A DNA stretch of 34,346 nt from an uncultured Bacillota bacterium (GTDB lineage Bacteria > Bacillota_I > Bacilli_A > ML615J-28 > CAG-313): contig CAMODB010000009.1 in the NCBI GenBank assembly GCA_946611195.1, positions 1 through 34,346 on the forward strand. The letters run 5' to 3'. This document shows positions 1-8,822 of the stretch, piece after piece (position 1 is the first letter of the stretch; each line of letters begins with the position of its first letter). A program made the position numbers and the translations under genes. The notes beneath the pieces are model-generated. The model had not been told where the DNA came from. It saw only the letters and a program-made list of their open reading frames with translations, and did no database searches.

Positions 1-1
1 A

Positions 2-640
2 GATAATCAATTAAGAAAAGAGCGATTAGCTAAAGACCATATGCGACTACTTCTAACTGTTGGTGGAGCAGGAGCAGGTGGTGATATGTTTATCACAATG
101 ATTAAACATCTAATGCCATATGTAAAGAATGGTAAAGTCAGCTTATTCATTAATTTTGGTGACCATTTAAATGTCTATGAAAATATGAAAAAGAAGATTG
201 AAGGCTTTAATCCCGTAACTTATTTTGATCAATATGATGAATTTAAAACCTTTGTTAATGATTTAAGAAATAATGATCATAAAGGCATTTATGCAATTTA
301 CAACAAAGATATCTTCCAAGCCGTTTATTCAACTAATCTATTAATGCCTGAATGTGACCTTTTAATCACTAAACCAAGTGAATTAGCATATTACCCTATT
401 CCTAAACTCTTTATGAAACATATTGGTGGTCATGAAGTATATGGTGCTATTCATTCCCAAGAATTTGGTGATTCCACCTTTGAATGTCCAACTAAAAAAT
501 CAGTTTGTGAAATGCTAGACCGCCTAATTAATGATAAAGAAATCATGTATCAATTAATTGATACCATTAATAAATTAAAGAATGAACATTATTATGATGG
601 TGGCTATGAATGTGTCAAACTAGCTGCTGGTGAAAAATAA
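2..640 (+). CDS. Glycosyltransferase-like protein, C-terminal part (5' truncated by window)
   Basis: The reading frame is open from the first complete codon of the window. The ATG at 41 offered by the ORF track has no ribosome binding site, so this is very probably the 3' part of a longer gene. The visible 212 residues contain a glycine-rich turn (TVGGAGAGGD), then an alternating strand/helix pattern. A segment DLLITKPSELAYYPIPKL follows, which resembles the nucleotide-sugar-binding region (DLVITKPGG) of GT-B glycosyltransferases of the MurG/UgtP type. I infer a GT28-like or related conserved protein; donor and acceptor cannot be read. The galactokinase gene begins 1-2 bases after its stop, or overlaps it if a GTG is used, so the genes are probably cotranscribed. 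Family assignment is tentative. Confidence 0.5.
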   Translation, partial: DNQLRKERLAKDHMRLLLTVGGAGAGGDMFITMIKHLMPYVKNGKVSLFINFGDHLNVYENMKKKIEGFNPVTYFDQYDEFKTFVNDLRNNDHKGIYAIYNKDIFQAVYSTNLLMPECDLLITKPSELAYYPIPKLFMKHIGGHEVYGAIHSQEFGDSTFECPTKKSVCEMLDRLINDKEIMYQLIDTINKLKNEHYYDGGYECVKLAAGEK

Positions 641-641
641 A

Positions 642-1787
642 ATGTTAAAATCATTTCAATCAATCTTTAAAGAAGAATATCAATCAATCTATCAAGCACC
701 CGCTAGAATTAATCTAATTGGTGAACATATCGATTATAATGGTGGAAAAGTCTTACCAGCTGCTATCTCTTTATATATAAAAGCTTGGGTTAGAAAAAAC
801 AACACCAAAAATGTTCGCTTATATTCATCCTTAAATGATCATTTATATATCTGTCCTCTTACTAATATTGAATATAAAGAAGAACAAGGCTGGACTAATT
901 ATCCCTTAGGAATGATCTACACTTTACAAAAACATGGCTATAATATTAATGAAGGTTTAGATATTTATTATACTTCGAATATTCCAGCCGGATCAGGACT
1001 CTCTTCTAGTGCATGCCTACTTGATTTAACATGTTTTATTTTAAGCGAAGAATTTAATTTAAATATTTCAAAAAAGGATATTGCTATTTTTGCTAAAGAA
1101 AGCGAAAATGATTTTAACAATTTATCTTGTGGTATTATGGATCAAGCAGCAATTTCCTTGGGCAAAGAAAAAAAAGCTATTTTAATTGATACAGCTAATT
1201 TTAGTTATGAATACAAAGATATTAAATTAAATGATGGTTATACAATTGTTGTAATGTCGACTAATAAACCACGTAAATTAACGGAATCTAAATATAATGA
1301 AAGAGTTAAGGAATGTAATATCGGTTTAAAGACTTTACAAAAAGAATATAAGATTAATAATTTATGTGAATTATCATCTAATGATTTACCAAAAATAAAA
1401 GAATTATTAGATCCGCTTATTTATAAAAGGGTTAAACATGTCATTACGGAAAATGAACGAGTATACCGCTTTATTGAAGAAATGAAAGATGGTAATGTTT
1501 ATAATATGGGTCAAATCTTAAATGAATCAGATGAATCATTAAGATGTGATTATGAAGTAACCGGACTTCATTTAGATACTTTAACTTCTGTTTCAAGAAA
1601 CCATCCAGCATGCCTAGGTGCTCGTATGACCGGAGCAGGTTTTGGTGGTTGTTGTATTGCGATAGTAAAAGAAAAAGATATCAAAGATTTTACGAAAGTT
1701 GTTAAAAGAAAATATTATGAAGTAACTAAAATTAAACCATCGATCATGCAAGTAGAAATTGTAGATGGCGTAAAAAAGATAGCATAG
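642..1787 (+). CDS. galK: Galactokinase
   Basis: This cytoplasmic GHMP kinase phosphorylates alpha-D-galactose with ATP to galactose 1-phosphate, the first committed Leloir step. Three family motifs are intact: the galactokinase signature RINLIGEHIDYNGG near residue 25, the ATP-binding loop IPAGSGLSSSA around residue 115, and the C-terminal GHMP motif ARMTGAGFGG around residue 330. A GIMDQ segment with the catalytic-region Asp also fits. Length (about 381 residues) is normal. I chose ATG 642, with GGTG about nine bases upstream. A GTG at 630 (adding MKNK) would overlap the previous gene and has no clear binding site. Directly followed by galT, its pathway partner. No galE is present in the window. 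Confidence 0.95.
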   Translation: MLKSFQSIFKEEYQSIYQAPARINLIGEHIDYNGGKVLPAAISLYIKAWVRKNNTKNVRLYSSLNDHLYICPLTNIEYKEEQGWTNYPLGMIYTLQKHGYNINEGLDIYYTSNIPAGSGLSSSACLLDLTCFILSEEFNLNISKKDIAIFAKESENDFNNLSCGIMDQAAISLGKEKKAILIDTANFSYEYKDIKLNDGYTIVVMSTNKPRKLTESKYNERVKECNIGLKTLQKEYKINNLCELSSNDLPKIKELLDPLIYKRVKHVITENERVYRFIEEMKDGNVYNMGQILNESDESLRCDYEVTGLHLDTLTSVSRNHPACLGARMTGAGFGGCCIAIVKEKDIKDFTKVVKRKYYEVTKIKPSIMQVEIVDGVKKIA

Positions 1788-1798
1788 GAGTATTTATA

Positions 1799-3271
1799 AT
1801 GATTAATGATTTAATTAAAACCTTAGTTAATTACGCAATAAAAAATGATCTTATAACACTTGATGATGAAGTCTATTGTATAAACCGCCTCTTAAGATTC
1901 TTAAAATTAGATAGTTATACTGAAGGTGAAATCTTAGAATTAAGCTTTGATAATCTAATTGAAGAATTTATTAATTATGCGGTAGAAAATGAATTAATAA
2001 AAGATACGCAAAATTCGAAAGATCAATTTGATACCGAACTTATGAATATCTTCTTAGATAAACCATCAAATGTCATTCGTAAATTTAATTATTATTATAA
2101 TATAAATAAAAAGAGTGCTACCGATTATTTCTATAATTTATCTGTTAAATCTAATTATGTAAGAAGTGGAAGAATTAAAAAAGATATTCGCTTCAAAAAA
2201 ATGACCGAATATGGAGAATTAGATATAACTATTAATATGTCTAAACCAGAAAAAGATCCTCGCGATATTGCGGCGGCTTTAGAAAAGAAAAGTATAACTT
2301 ATCCTAAATGTCAATTATGTATTGAAAATGAAGGTTATGAAGGACGTATCGATCACCCCGCAAGAGCTAATATCCGTTTAATTCCCTTAAAGCTTAATAA
2401 CCATGATTTTTATCTACAATATTCACCATATGCTTATTATAATGAACATTGTATTATTCTTGATAAAAATCATGTACCAATGGTAATTAATCATGATACA
2501 TTTAATTCTTTAATTGATTTTGTCACCATGTTTCCCCATTATATGATTGGTTCTAATGCGGATTTACCAATAGTAGGTGGGTCAATACTAACGCATAATC
2601 ATTTCCAAGGTGGTAATTATAATTTCCCAATTTTTAACACCAAAGCCATAATGGAAAAACAAATTGGTAATGTGAAATTAGAAATCCTTAAATGGCCTCT
2701 TTCAACCATTAGACTTACTACGAAAAATAAGAATGATTTAGTTAATATGGCTGATAAAATCTTAGATAAATGGATTAATTATTCCGATTTAGATAATGAT
2801 ATTATTTCTTACACTAATGATATTAGACATAATACGATTACACCAATTTTAAGAATGGTAGATAATAATTATGAAATGTATCTAATCTTAAGAAATAATC
2901 GCACAACCGTTCAATATCCAATGGGTTTATTTCATCCCCATCCAGAATATCATAATATCAAAAAAGAAAATATTGGTCTTATTGAAGCAATCGGTCTTGC
3001 GATATTACCATCAAGATTAAAAAAAGAAATATCTTTAATGATGGATGCAATTCTAAATAAGAAAGATTATCATGAAGATACTAATCTAATTAAACATGCT
3101 AATTGGTTAGATAAGATGGAAAATAAAGAACAGCTTAATAAAGATAATATTCAAACTGAACTTTATAATTATATTGGTGAAACCTTTAAACATATTCTAG
3201 AAAATGCTGGCGTCTTTAAACAAGATGAAAAAGGTCTAAATGGATTTAAAAAATTTATTGAATTATTATAA
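1799..3271 (+). CDS. galT: UDP-glucose--hexose-1-phosphate uridylyltransferase, class II
   Basis: Transfers UMP from UDP-glucose to galactose 1-phosphate, giving UDP-galactose and glucose 1-phosphate. The length of 490 residues and the motifs match the class II GalT found in Bacillota rather than the roughly 350-residue class I enzyme. HPARANIRLIPL and GGSILTHNHFQGG are the conserved blocks around the substrate site, the latter carrying the histidine pair that corresponds to the uridylylated His region. A late block FHPHPEYHNIKKENIGLIEA is also typical of this family. The gene starts 11 bases after galK with GGAG about eight bases before the ATG, so galK and galT form one operon. No obvious strong terminator follows. 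Confidence 0.95.
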   Translation: MINDLIKTLVNYAIKNDLITLDDEVYCINRLLRFLKLDSYTEGEILELSFDNLIEEFINYAVENELIKDTQNSKDQFDTELMNIFLDKPSNVIRKFNYYYNINKKSATDYFYNLSVKSNYVRSGRIKKDIRFKKMTEYGELDITINMSKPEKDPRDIAAALEKKSITYPKCQLCIENEGYEGRIDHPARANIRLIPLKLNNHDFYLQYSPYAYYNEHCIILDKNHVPMVINHDTFNSLIDFVTMFPHYMIGSNADLPIVGGSILTHNHFQGGNYNFPIFNTKAIMEKQIGNVKLEILKWPLSTIRLTTKNKNDLVNMADKILDKWINYSDLDNDIISYTNDIRHNTITPILRMVDNNYEMYLILRNNRTTVQYPMGLFHPHPEYHNIKKENIGLIEAIGLAILPSRLKKEISLMMDAILNKKDYHEDTNLIKHANWLDKMENKEQLNKDNIQTELYNYIGETFKHILENAGVFKQDEKGLNGFKKFIELL

Positions 3272-3355
3272 GCATATTATTAATTTTAAAAAATAAATAT
3301 AAAAATTTGAGCTCTTTTAATTATTTTTCTCGTATAATATCTATTAGTATAAAAA

Positions 3356-3421
3356 ATGAAGAAGTTTTCATTAATAATATTATTTATTCTTTCTTTCTTT
3401 TTTGTTTGTTATATGCGGTAA
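3356..3421 (+). CDS. Possible 21-residue hydrophobic peptide (very tentative)
   Basis: In the 287-base galT-rpmE gap an ATG opens a 21-codon frame, MKKFSLIILFILSFFFVCYMR, which looks like a single membrane helix or an isolated lipoprotein-style signal segment. A TATAAT box lies at 3333-3338, 17 bases upstream, but its nearest TTGAGC -35 is 20 bases away, and no Shine-Dalgarno sequence precedes the ATG. In such AT-rich sequence, Phe/Leu/Ile-rich short frames occur by chance. It may be a small membrane peptide, a degraded gene start, or noise. Confidence 0.15.
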   Translation: MKKFSLIILFILSFFFVCYMR

Positions 3422-3468
3422 GAATATAATTAAAAGGGATAAAACTTAATTATCATAAGACTATTATT

Positions 3469-3497
3469 TTGACAAAATAAAGAAAATTTGTTATAAT
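3469..3497 (+). promoter_or_regulatory. Sigma-A promoter of rpmE
   Basis: A perfect consensus promoter: TTGACA at 3469-3474, a 17-base spacer, and TATAAT at 3492-3497. Transcription should begin near 3504, giving a leader of about 55 bases before rpmE. Confidence 0.9.
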
Positions 3498-3520
3498 ATA
3501 CAAGGTAAAAATAAAACTTT

Positions 3521-3543
3521 CTATGATTATAAGTTAATCATGG
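3521..3543 (+). promoter_or_regulatory. Leader hairpin upstream of rpmE (possible L31 autoregulatory leader)
   Basis: The short rpmE leader holds a stem CTATGATTA / TAATCATGG (nine pairs including one T-G wobble) with loop TAAGT. It ends seven bases before the GGAAGGAG ribosome binding site. L31 genes in Bacillota are known to carry autoregulatory ribosomal-protein leaders. That this hairpin is one is inference from position only. Confidence 0.4.
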
Positions 3544-3558
3544 CGGAAGGAGAACAAA

Positions 3559-3768
3559 ATGAAAAAAGGAATTCATCCAGAATATCATAAGGTTACTGTA
3601 ACTTGTATCTCTTGTGGTGCTACATTTGAATCAGGATCAACAAAGAATGAAATTCGTGTTGATACATGTTCTAAATGTCATCCATTCTATACAGGCGAAC
3701 AAAAATTTGCAGTAGCAGCTGGTAGAGTAGACCGTTTCAACAAACGTGTTGCTGCTAGTAAAAAATAA
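3559..3768 (+). CDS. rpmE: 50S ribosomal protein L31 (zinc-binding C+ form)
   Basis: A small protein of the large ribosomal subunit, near the central protuberance and bridging to the 30S head. The 69-residue length, the start [16 protein letters not shown] and the block [21 protein letters not shown] are diagnostic of L31. Four cysteines in two CxxC pairs (about residues 16/19 and 37/40) show the zinc-binding form, which is often the zinc-replete paralogue when a second L31 exists. A strong GGAAGGAG precedes the ATG. Monocistronic: consensus promoter upstream, terminator just downstream. Confidence 0.97.
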   Translation: MKKGIHPEYHKVTVTCISCGATFESGSTKNEIRVDTCSKCHPFYTGEQKFAVAAGRVDRFNKRVAASKK

Positions 3769-3777
3769 TAAATCAAT

Positions 3778-3812
3778 AAAACGGCATCAAATAATGATGT
3801 CGTTTTAATTTT
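3778..3812 (+). terminator. Intrinsic terminator of rpmE
   Basis: AAAACGGCATCA / TGATGTCGTTTT form a 12-pair stem with one G-T wobble and a five-base loop (AATAA), followed by a T-rich stretch. Confidence 0.85.
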
Positions 3813-3847
3813 ATTATCTATCTTATTTTCTAAAAACATAGTAACTG

Positions 3848-3916
3848 TGGTATAATTAATTGAAAGTGTAATATTGGTTATTAAGAATTGTAAAAAAAAC
3901 AAAATAATGATATAAT
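3848..3916 (+). promoter_or_regulatory. Two candidate promoters for the M18 aminopeptidase
   Basis: The proximal candidate is TTGTAA (3888-3893), 17 bases, then TATAAT (3911-3916), about 22 bases before the start codon. A distal extended -10 box, TGG-TATAAT (3848-3856), has only a poor -35. Either or both could serve the aminopeptidase and the lipoprotein gene behind it. Confidence 0.65.
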
Positions 3917-3938
3917 AAAAATATAAAAGGAGCTAATT

Positions 3939-5228
3939 ATGGAAAAATATGTAAAAGAATTATTTGATTTTATTGAAGCATGTCCAAGTCCATATCATGC
4001 AGTAAATCAAATAAGAGTTATTCTAACTAATCTAAAATATACAGAACTAAAAGAAAATGAAGAATGGAATCTTGAAAGCGGAAAAAAATATTTTGTGGTC
4101 CGCGATTCTGCTTCTGTTATTTGTTTTAAAACTCCATTAGATATATCTAATAGTGGATTTAATGTAGTTGCCAGTCATCTTGATTCACCAACATTTAAAT
4201 TGAAACCTAATTTCTTAAATGTTGCGGGTTCATATAAAAGACTTAATACGGAACCTTATGGTGGTATGTTAATTAATACTTGGTTTGATAAACCATTAAG
4301 TGTAGCAGGTCGAGTCCTTGTTAAGACAGACGAAGGAATCGAAGAAAGATTAATTAATTTATCTGGTCATTCCTTTATTATTCCGTCTCTTGCAATCCAC
4401 ATGCAAAGACCAAATAGTGTTGATTTAAATCTGCAAAATGATTTATTTCCTTTAGTGGGGACAAATGGTAGTAAGAATGATTTATTGAAACAAATGGAAA
4501 AGATTATTTTATTTAATGAAAATGAAAAGATCTTAGCTCATGATTTATTCTTATATAATAAGGAAAGACCAACAACAATTGGTCTTGATCATGAATATCT
4601 AGCTAGTCCTAAATTAGATGATTTAGAATGTGCATTCTCATCTTTAGAAGCCTTCCTGGAAGCTGATAATAAAAATAAATTTAATGTTTGCGCTATCTTT
4701 GATAATGAAGAAGTTGGTTCTGGTTCTAATCATGCAGCTAAATCGACTTTCTTAACGGATACTTTAGAACGTATTTGTCAAGCCTTTAAATTAGATAAAT
4801 ATTTAATGTATGCTTCTAGTATGTTAATTTCAGCTGATAACGCCCATGCTATTCATCCTGCTCATCCTGAAAAGAGTGATGTAGATAATACTGTTTATAT
4901 GAATAAAGGTATTGTTATTAAATATAATTCATCTCTTTCTTATACTACCGAAGCTATTTCCAGCAGTATCTTTAAATATCTACTTGATCAAGAAAATATT
5001 CCATATCAAGAATATACCAATCGTAGTGATATGAGAGGTGGATCAACCCTTGGTCATCTTCAACAAGAATCTTTATCCATTCCTTCTGTTGATATCGGTC
5101 TAGCTCAACTTGCTATGCATTCAAGTTATGAAACAGCTGGTTGTAAAGATTTATATTATATGGTAAAAGGAATCAAAAAATTCTATGAATCAAATTTAAA
5201 ATTTGACGGTAAGAAAATATCTTTATAG
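3939..5228 (+). CDS. apeB: M18 family metallo-aminopeptidase
   Basis: A cytosolic dinuclear zinc aminopeptidase releasing N-terminal residues from peptides, in the aspartyl-aminopeptidase/ApeB family. Metal and catalytic motifs occur in family order: VVASHLDSPTFKLKP (first zinc His and catalytic Asp), NTWFDKPLSVAGRV, SPKLDDL (bridging Asp), IFDNEEVGSGSNHAA (catalytic Glu and zinc Glu), ISADNAHAIHP (zinc Asp) and the late MHSSYETAG (last zinc His). The length of 429 residues is full size. The start is supported by AAAAGGAG eight bases upstream. It is followed after 32 bases by a secreted amidase lipoprotein, probably on the same transcript. The pairing could reflect peptide recycling, but that is inference. 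Substrate preference cannot be read. Confidence 0.95.
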   Translation: MEKYVKELFDFIEACPSPYHAVNQIRVILTNLKYTELKENEEWNLESGKKYFVVRDSASVICFKTPLDISNSGFNVVASHLDSPTFKLKPNFLNVAGSYKRLNTEPYGGMLINTWFDKPLSVAGRVLVKTDEGIEERLINLSGHSFIIPSLAIHMQRPNSVDLNLQNDLFPLVGTNGSKNDLLKQMEKIILFNENEKILAHDLFLYNKERPTTIGLDHEYLASPKLDDLECAFSSLEAFLEADNKNKFNVCAIFDNEEVGSGSNHAAKSTFLTDTLERICQAFKLDKYLMYASSMLISADNAHAIHPAHPEKSDVDNTVYMNKGIVIKYNSSLSYTTEAISSSIFKYLLDQENIPYQEYTNRSDMRGGSTLGHLQQESLSIPSVDIGLAQLAMHSSYETAGCKDLYYMVKGIKKFYESNLKFDGKKISL

Positions 5229-5260
5229 GAAATAATTATAAAACAAAAAAAGGAGGAATT

Positions 5261-7711
5261 ATGCGAAAATTATATTTTTATTTGTTTATTATCTTCTTTT
5301 CATTAACGTTATCTTTTTCTTTTAGCTGTAAAAAGAATAACAATGGTGAAAAAGATAATGAACCGACAGTATTTAATTATGATGCAGAAGCAACAAAATT
5401 ACCAGCCTATTTTCTTGGTGACACCATTTTACCAACTAAAATTGGTGAATATGATGTTGAATTTAAATTAGATGGAAATAAAATTGACAATATTGTTACT
5501 GATAAAAATGATAAAAAAGTAATTACTTTAAGTGTAACAATTAATAATGAAACGAAAGATTTAAATTTTACTACATATCCTGTTTCCATTGAAGAATTAA
5601 AAGAAAATATTTTTAAGGAAATTGATAAAGAAGTATGTGAAGATATAAATCTACCTACTAATTATCTTGCATTATATAATATTGAAACAACATCTAGTAA
5701 ACCAGAAATAATTTCTAGTACTGGTAAATATAATAAACCTAGTGTTGATACTAATGTCGATATTAATTTTAAATTTACTATTCCGGATATTAATGTTGCT
5801 ACTTCTTATAGTCTTTCTTTAACCGCTATGGCGGAATCAAAACAAGAAAAAATTAATAGACTTATAAAAGAATTAGAAGAATTAAACCCAATTCTTAAAG
5901 AAAATCTTGATCCTAATATGGTAGATTCAACTGATTTAATTTCTTCTATTCCTGGTCATGATGATGTTGAAGTATTATGGAGTGAATCAGATGATTCAAC
6001 TGATTATGTAACAAATTTAAGACGTAATAGTAAAAAGATGGAAAAACAAAAATTAACATATATCATTAAATATAGAAACAATGATGATGCTTTATATAAA
6101 AATAGTTATGAATTTAATGTCTATCCTAAAACTTTTGCGGCTGTCTATAATTATTTCTTAGGACAAATGCCTAAAGAAATTATTGAAGATATTGATTATC
6201 TTGATACTACATATCTCGATTGTTATGCCTTCAACTGGACTAGTAGTGATACTTCTTTATTAACAGATGAAGGAATTTATCATAAACCGGAAGTTGATAC
6301 ACCAGTTAATATTACTTTAACTATTTCTTTAATAGCTAGTAGCGATTATAAAATCGAAAAGACTTTTGAAGTAATGGTTATTGGTAAAACAGATGTAGAA
6401 AAGATTGATGCTGTTTGTAATTGGCTAAATAATGAAGTAGAAACAGAACTCTTTATTGATTCTGATATTTCCTTACCTAAAGTAGATCCAGTTTACGGAA
6501 TCAAACTTAATTGGAAGACTACTAATAAAGATGTTATTGACCTTGAAGGTCATGTTAATCGTTTCGTATATGATCGTTATGTTGAATTATCTTGTGATTT
6601 CTCCTCTGGTTTAACTAATAAACATCTATTCTTCTGGTTTAAAGTTAAAGCCTTAGATATATCCACAATGACAAAGCAAGAAATCGTTGATAATTTTGTT
6701 AAAGGTATTGCGGTAAAAGATTTAAATTATATTACTTTTAATATTCCAAGTAGTGATGAATATACTAATATTACGCAAAGCTTTAATGTCTTAAGTTTCT
6801 TTAATAATACTTGGGAACCAGTAATTAAACATATAGCACCATCAGGAAATAGTAATCGACCTGGAACAATAAAAAAGAATGAATTTATTTGTGTTCATGA
6901 TACAGCTAATAATGGGGAAACTGCTAATGGTCTTGCCCATGCTAAATATGTTGAACAAGGTGGAGGCGGAACTAGCTTCCAATATGTGGTAGGCAATGAT
7001 GGTATCTATAACTTAATACCAGATAATGAAGTAGCATATCACGCAGGTGATGGAACAGCTTATCAATATAAATTATATGATACAGGAGTTAAAGCTTTAA
7101 CTGAGAAAGCAAATTTAGGCATTAGTGAAGATGATTATTTCACTTTCAATGGTCAAAAGAGTAAAATCAAGATTCCTGCTGATACAATTATTAAACGGAT
7201 TACACCAAGTGGTATTTATTATGAAATTGGTGAAAATGGTAATTATTGGTTAAATGAAAATTATTATAATAAAACATATGAAGCTATAAGTAACCGTGGT
7301 GGTAATAATAATTCAATTGGTATTGAAACTTGTGTTAATTATGGTAGTGACTATTATTTAACTTTCATGTTAAATGCTAATAATGTAGCCCGTCTATGTA
7401 CAGAAAATAATTTATCAGTAGATCGGGTATTGCAACATAATAACTTCTCTGGTAAACCATGCCCTAACGCAATAAGAGTAGCCGGTATGTGGCAACCATT
7501 TAGAGATTATGTATCACAAATTAAGTTTGGTATGGCTCAATTTAAAGATTTAACATTTGAATACCATTCAAATACACAAATTTTATCTGATAAAGGCTTT
7601 ATTAAACGTGTAGCTACCTATCCTGATAATGTTAATTATCATATAACAGTTAAAGATAATTTAAATAATGTTTTAGTTGATAAAGATTTTACAACTAATT
7701 TAATTAAATAA
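5261..7711 (+). CDS. Secreted lipoprotein with Ig-like repeats and an N-acetylmuramoyl-L-alanine amidase domain
   Basis: The N-terminus has a hydrophobic signal ending in a lipobox (SFSFSC, Cys about 23), so it should be lipid-anchored outside the cell. Residues about 110-480 hold three tandem modules of atrophied bacterial Ig-like type, recognised by recurring W-x-S/T-x-x-x-x-(V/I/L) and G-x-Y-x-x-P-x-V-D-T patterns. The last third (about 520-750) is an Amidase_2 (T7 lysozyme-like) domain. Zinc ligands appear as His in FICVHDTA and as His and Cys in LQHNNFSGKPCP, with the H-x7-C spacing and Lys of that family, and NNSIGIETC fits the central strand. The predicted role is cleavage of the MurNAc-L-Ala bond in peptidoglycan. 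A strong AAAGGAGG precedes the ATG. The host's own wall or that of neighbours could be the target. Confidence 0.9.
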   Translation: MRKLYFYLFIIFFSLTLSFSFSCKKNNNGEKDNEPTVFNYDAEATKLPAYFLGDTILPTKIGEYDVEFKLDGNKIDNIVTDKNDKKVITLSVTINNETKDLNFTTYPVSIEELKENIFKEIDKEVCEDINLPTNYLALYNIETTSSKPEIISSTGKYNKPSVDTNVDINFKFTIPDINVATSYSLSLTAMAESKQEKINRLIKELEELNPILKENLDPNMVDSTDLISSIPGHDDVEVLWSESDDSTDYVTNLRRNSKKMEKQKLTYIIKYRNNDDALYKNSYEFNVYPKTFAAVYNYFLGQMPKEIIEDIDYLDTTYLDCYAFNWTSSDTSLLTDEGIYHKPEVDTPVNITLTISLIASSDYKIEKTFEVMVIGKTDVEKIDAVCNWLNNEVETELFIDSDISLPKVDPVYGIKLNWKTTNKDVIDLEGHVNRFVYDRYVELSCDFSSGLTNKHLFFWFKVKALDISTMTKQEIVDNFVKGIAVKDLNYITFNIPSSDEYTNITQSFNVLSFFNNTWEPVIKHIAPSGNSNRPGTIKKNEFICVHDTANNGETANGLAHAKYVEQGGGGTSFQYVVGNDGIYNLIPDNEVAYHAGDGTAYQYKLYDTGVKALTEKANLGISEDDYFTFNGQKSKIKIPADTIIKRITPSGIYYEIGENGNYWLNENYYNKTYEAISNRGGNNNSIGIETCVNYGSDYYLTFMLNANNVARLCTENNLSVDRVLQHNNFSGKPCPNAIRVAGMWQPFRDYVSQIKFGMAQFKDLTFEYHSNTQILSDKGFIKRVATYPDNVNYHITVKDNLNNVLVDKDFTTNLIK

Positions 7712-7717
7712 AAGAAG

Positions 7718-7746
7718 ACGTCAAGATTTTTATCTTGGCGTTTTTA
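7718..7746 (+). terminator. Intrinsic terminator after the amidase lipoprotein
   Basis: ACGTCAAGA / TCTTGGCGT form a nine-pair stem with one G-T wobble and a TTTTTA loop, then TTTTT. The ORF track's upstream start for the next gene (7735) lies inside this hairpin and is therefore unlikely. Confidence 0.85.
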
Positions 7747-7776
7747 GACAAAAATATTAATAATTACCTATCTTTG

Positions 7777-7785
7777 TGGTATAAT
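7777..7785 (+). promoter_or_regulatory. Extended -10 promoter of the ybaK-yfcE-thioesterase operon
   Basis: TGG-TATAAT is an extended -10 element; no good -35 is present 17 bases upstream. The expected start of transcription lies only about 10 bases before the ATG at 7801, just ahead of the GGTGA ribosome binding site. Confidence 0.6.
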
Positions 7786-7800
7786 ATAGATGGTGATAAA

Positions 7801-8292
7801 ATGTCTAATAAGACGATAGAAAAAACAATGGTAATGAAAATCTTAGATAAACAAAAGATTACATACATTCCTCATCATTATGAATCTGATTCATTAGATG
7901 CAGTAACTTGCAGCAAAATGCTAGGTAAAGAGGCTCATCAAGTATATAAAACTTTAGTTACTGTGGGTAGTGATAATAATCATTATTGTTTTATGATCCC
8001 TGCAAATAAAGAATTAGATTTAAAGAAATGTGCTAAAGTAGTAGGAATTAAAAAAATAGAAATGATTCCGCAAAAAGAACTAGAGCCTTTAACAGGTTAT
8101 GTTCATGGTGGTTGTAGTCCCATTGGTATGAAAAAAAGATTCTTAACTTTTATTGAAGAAGAATCTTTAAAAGAAGAAACAATTTGTTATAGTGCTGGTA
8201 GGGTCGGTTATCAAGTAGAAACTAAACCAACTGATTTAATTAATTTTATGAAGATTAAAACCGCTAATTTAATAAAGGATTGTGAAGAATGA
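7801..8292 (+). CDS. ybaK: Cys-tRNA(Pro)/Cys-tRNA(Cys) deacylase, YbaK/EbsC family
   Basis: Predicted trans-editing enzyme that hydrolyses cysteine mischarged on tRNA(Pro), protecting translation. The 163-residue protein carries the family landmarks: HHYESDSLDAVT, GKEAHQVYKTLV, the lysine-containing MIPANKELDLKKCAK, and the glycine-rich GYVHGGCSPIGMKK that shapes the editing pocket, plus GRVGYQVETKPTDL near the end. The track's longer version starts inside the preceding terminator. ATG 7801 has GGTGATAAA directly upstream and gives the standard length. Its stop overlaps the next start (ATGA), indicating translational coupling to the phosphodiesterase. Confidence 0.9.
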   Translation: MSNKTIEKTMVMKILDKQKITYIPHHYESDSLDAVTCSKMLGKEAHQVYKTLVTVGSDNNHYCFMIPANKELDLKKCAKVVGIKKIEMIPQKELEPLTGYVHGGCSPIGMKKRFLTFIEEESLKEETICYSAGRVGYQVETKPTDLINFMKIKTANLIKDCEE

Positions 8293-8822
8293 AATATTTA
8301 ATATTAAGTGATATTCATGGCGTATATCAAAATCTAGTTAATATTTTAAAGGCCGAAGAATTTGATAATCTTATTTTATTAGGAGATAATTTAGCGCATG
8401 GGCCAAGAAATGATATTCCAGAAGGATATGAACCCAAAAAAATAATTGATTTATTAAATAATTTAAAAAATAAAATTATTGCAATTCGTGGTAATTGTGA
8501 TGCGGAAGTCGATGATATGGTTTTCTCTTTTCCCCTTCTTAATCTAGCTATGCTAGAAATTGAGGGAATAAAGATATATCTAACACATGGTCATATCTAT
8601 AACCCGAGTAATAATTTAAATATCGATAATGGATATGTTTTATTCGGTCATACTCATATTAAAGAAATTACAAAAATAGGTAATGTGACATATATCAATC
8701 CAGGTTCCGTAGGAATACCAAAAGATGGTAGTGCTTCTTATATTGTAATAAGAGATAAAGAATTATTAATTAAGGATTTACAGCAAAACATAATAGAAAG
8801 AATAGAATTATGCAGAAATTAG
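8289..8822 (+). CDS. yfcE: YfcE/MJ0936-type metallophosphoesterase
   Basis: A small cytosolic calcineurin-like phosphodiesterase. Metal-binding motifs are complete and in order: SDIHG (D-x-H), LLGDNLAHGP (GDxx), RGNCDAE (GNC/D), THGHIY (GH) and FGHTHI (GHTH), followed by the family block NPGSVGIPKDGS. Members such as E. coli YfcE hydrolyse phosphodiesters in vitro, but the physiological substrate is generally unknown. The length of 177 residues is normal. It overlaps the upstream gene by four bases (ATGA) and the downstream thioesterase by 13 bases, so it sits inside a tightly packed operon. Confidence 0.92.
   Translation: MKYLILSDIHGVYQNLVNILKAEEFDNLILLGDNLAHGPRNDIPEGYEPKKIIDLLNNLKNKIIAIRGNCDAEVDDMVFSFPLLNLAMLEIEGIKIYLTHGHIYNPSNNLNIDNGYVLFGHTHIKEITKIGNVTYINPGSVGIPKDGSASYIVIRDKELLIKDLQQNIIERIELCRN

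Noticed and set aside
7735-7800. Longer start for the YbaK-like gene offered by the ORF track
   Set aside because: It begins inside an intrinsic terminator and upstream of the extended -10 promoter; the extra 22 residues do not fit the family.
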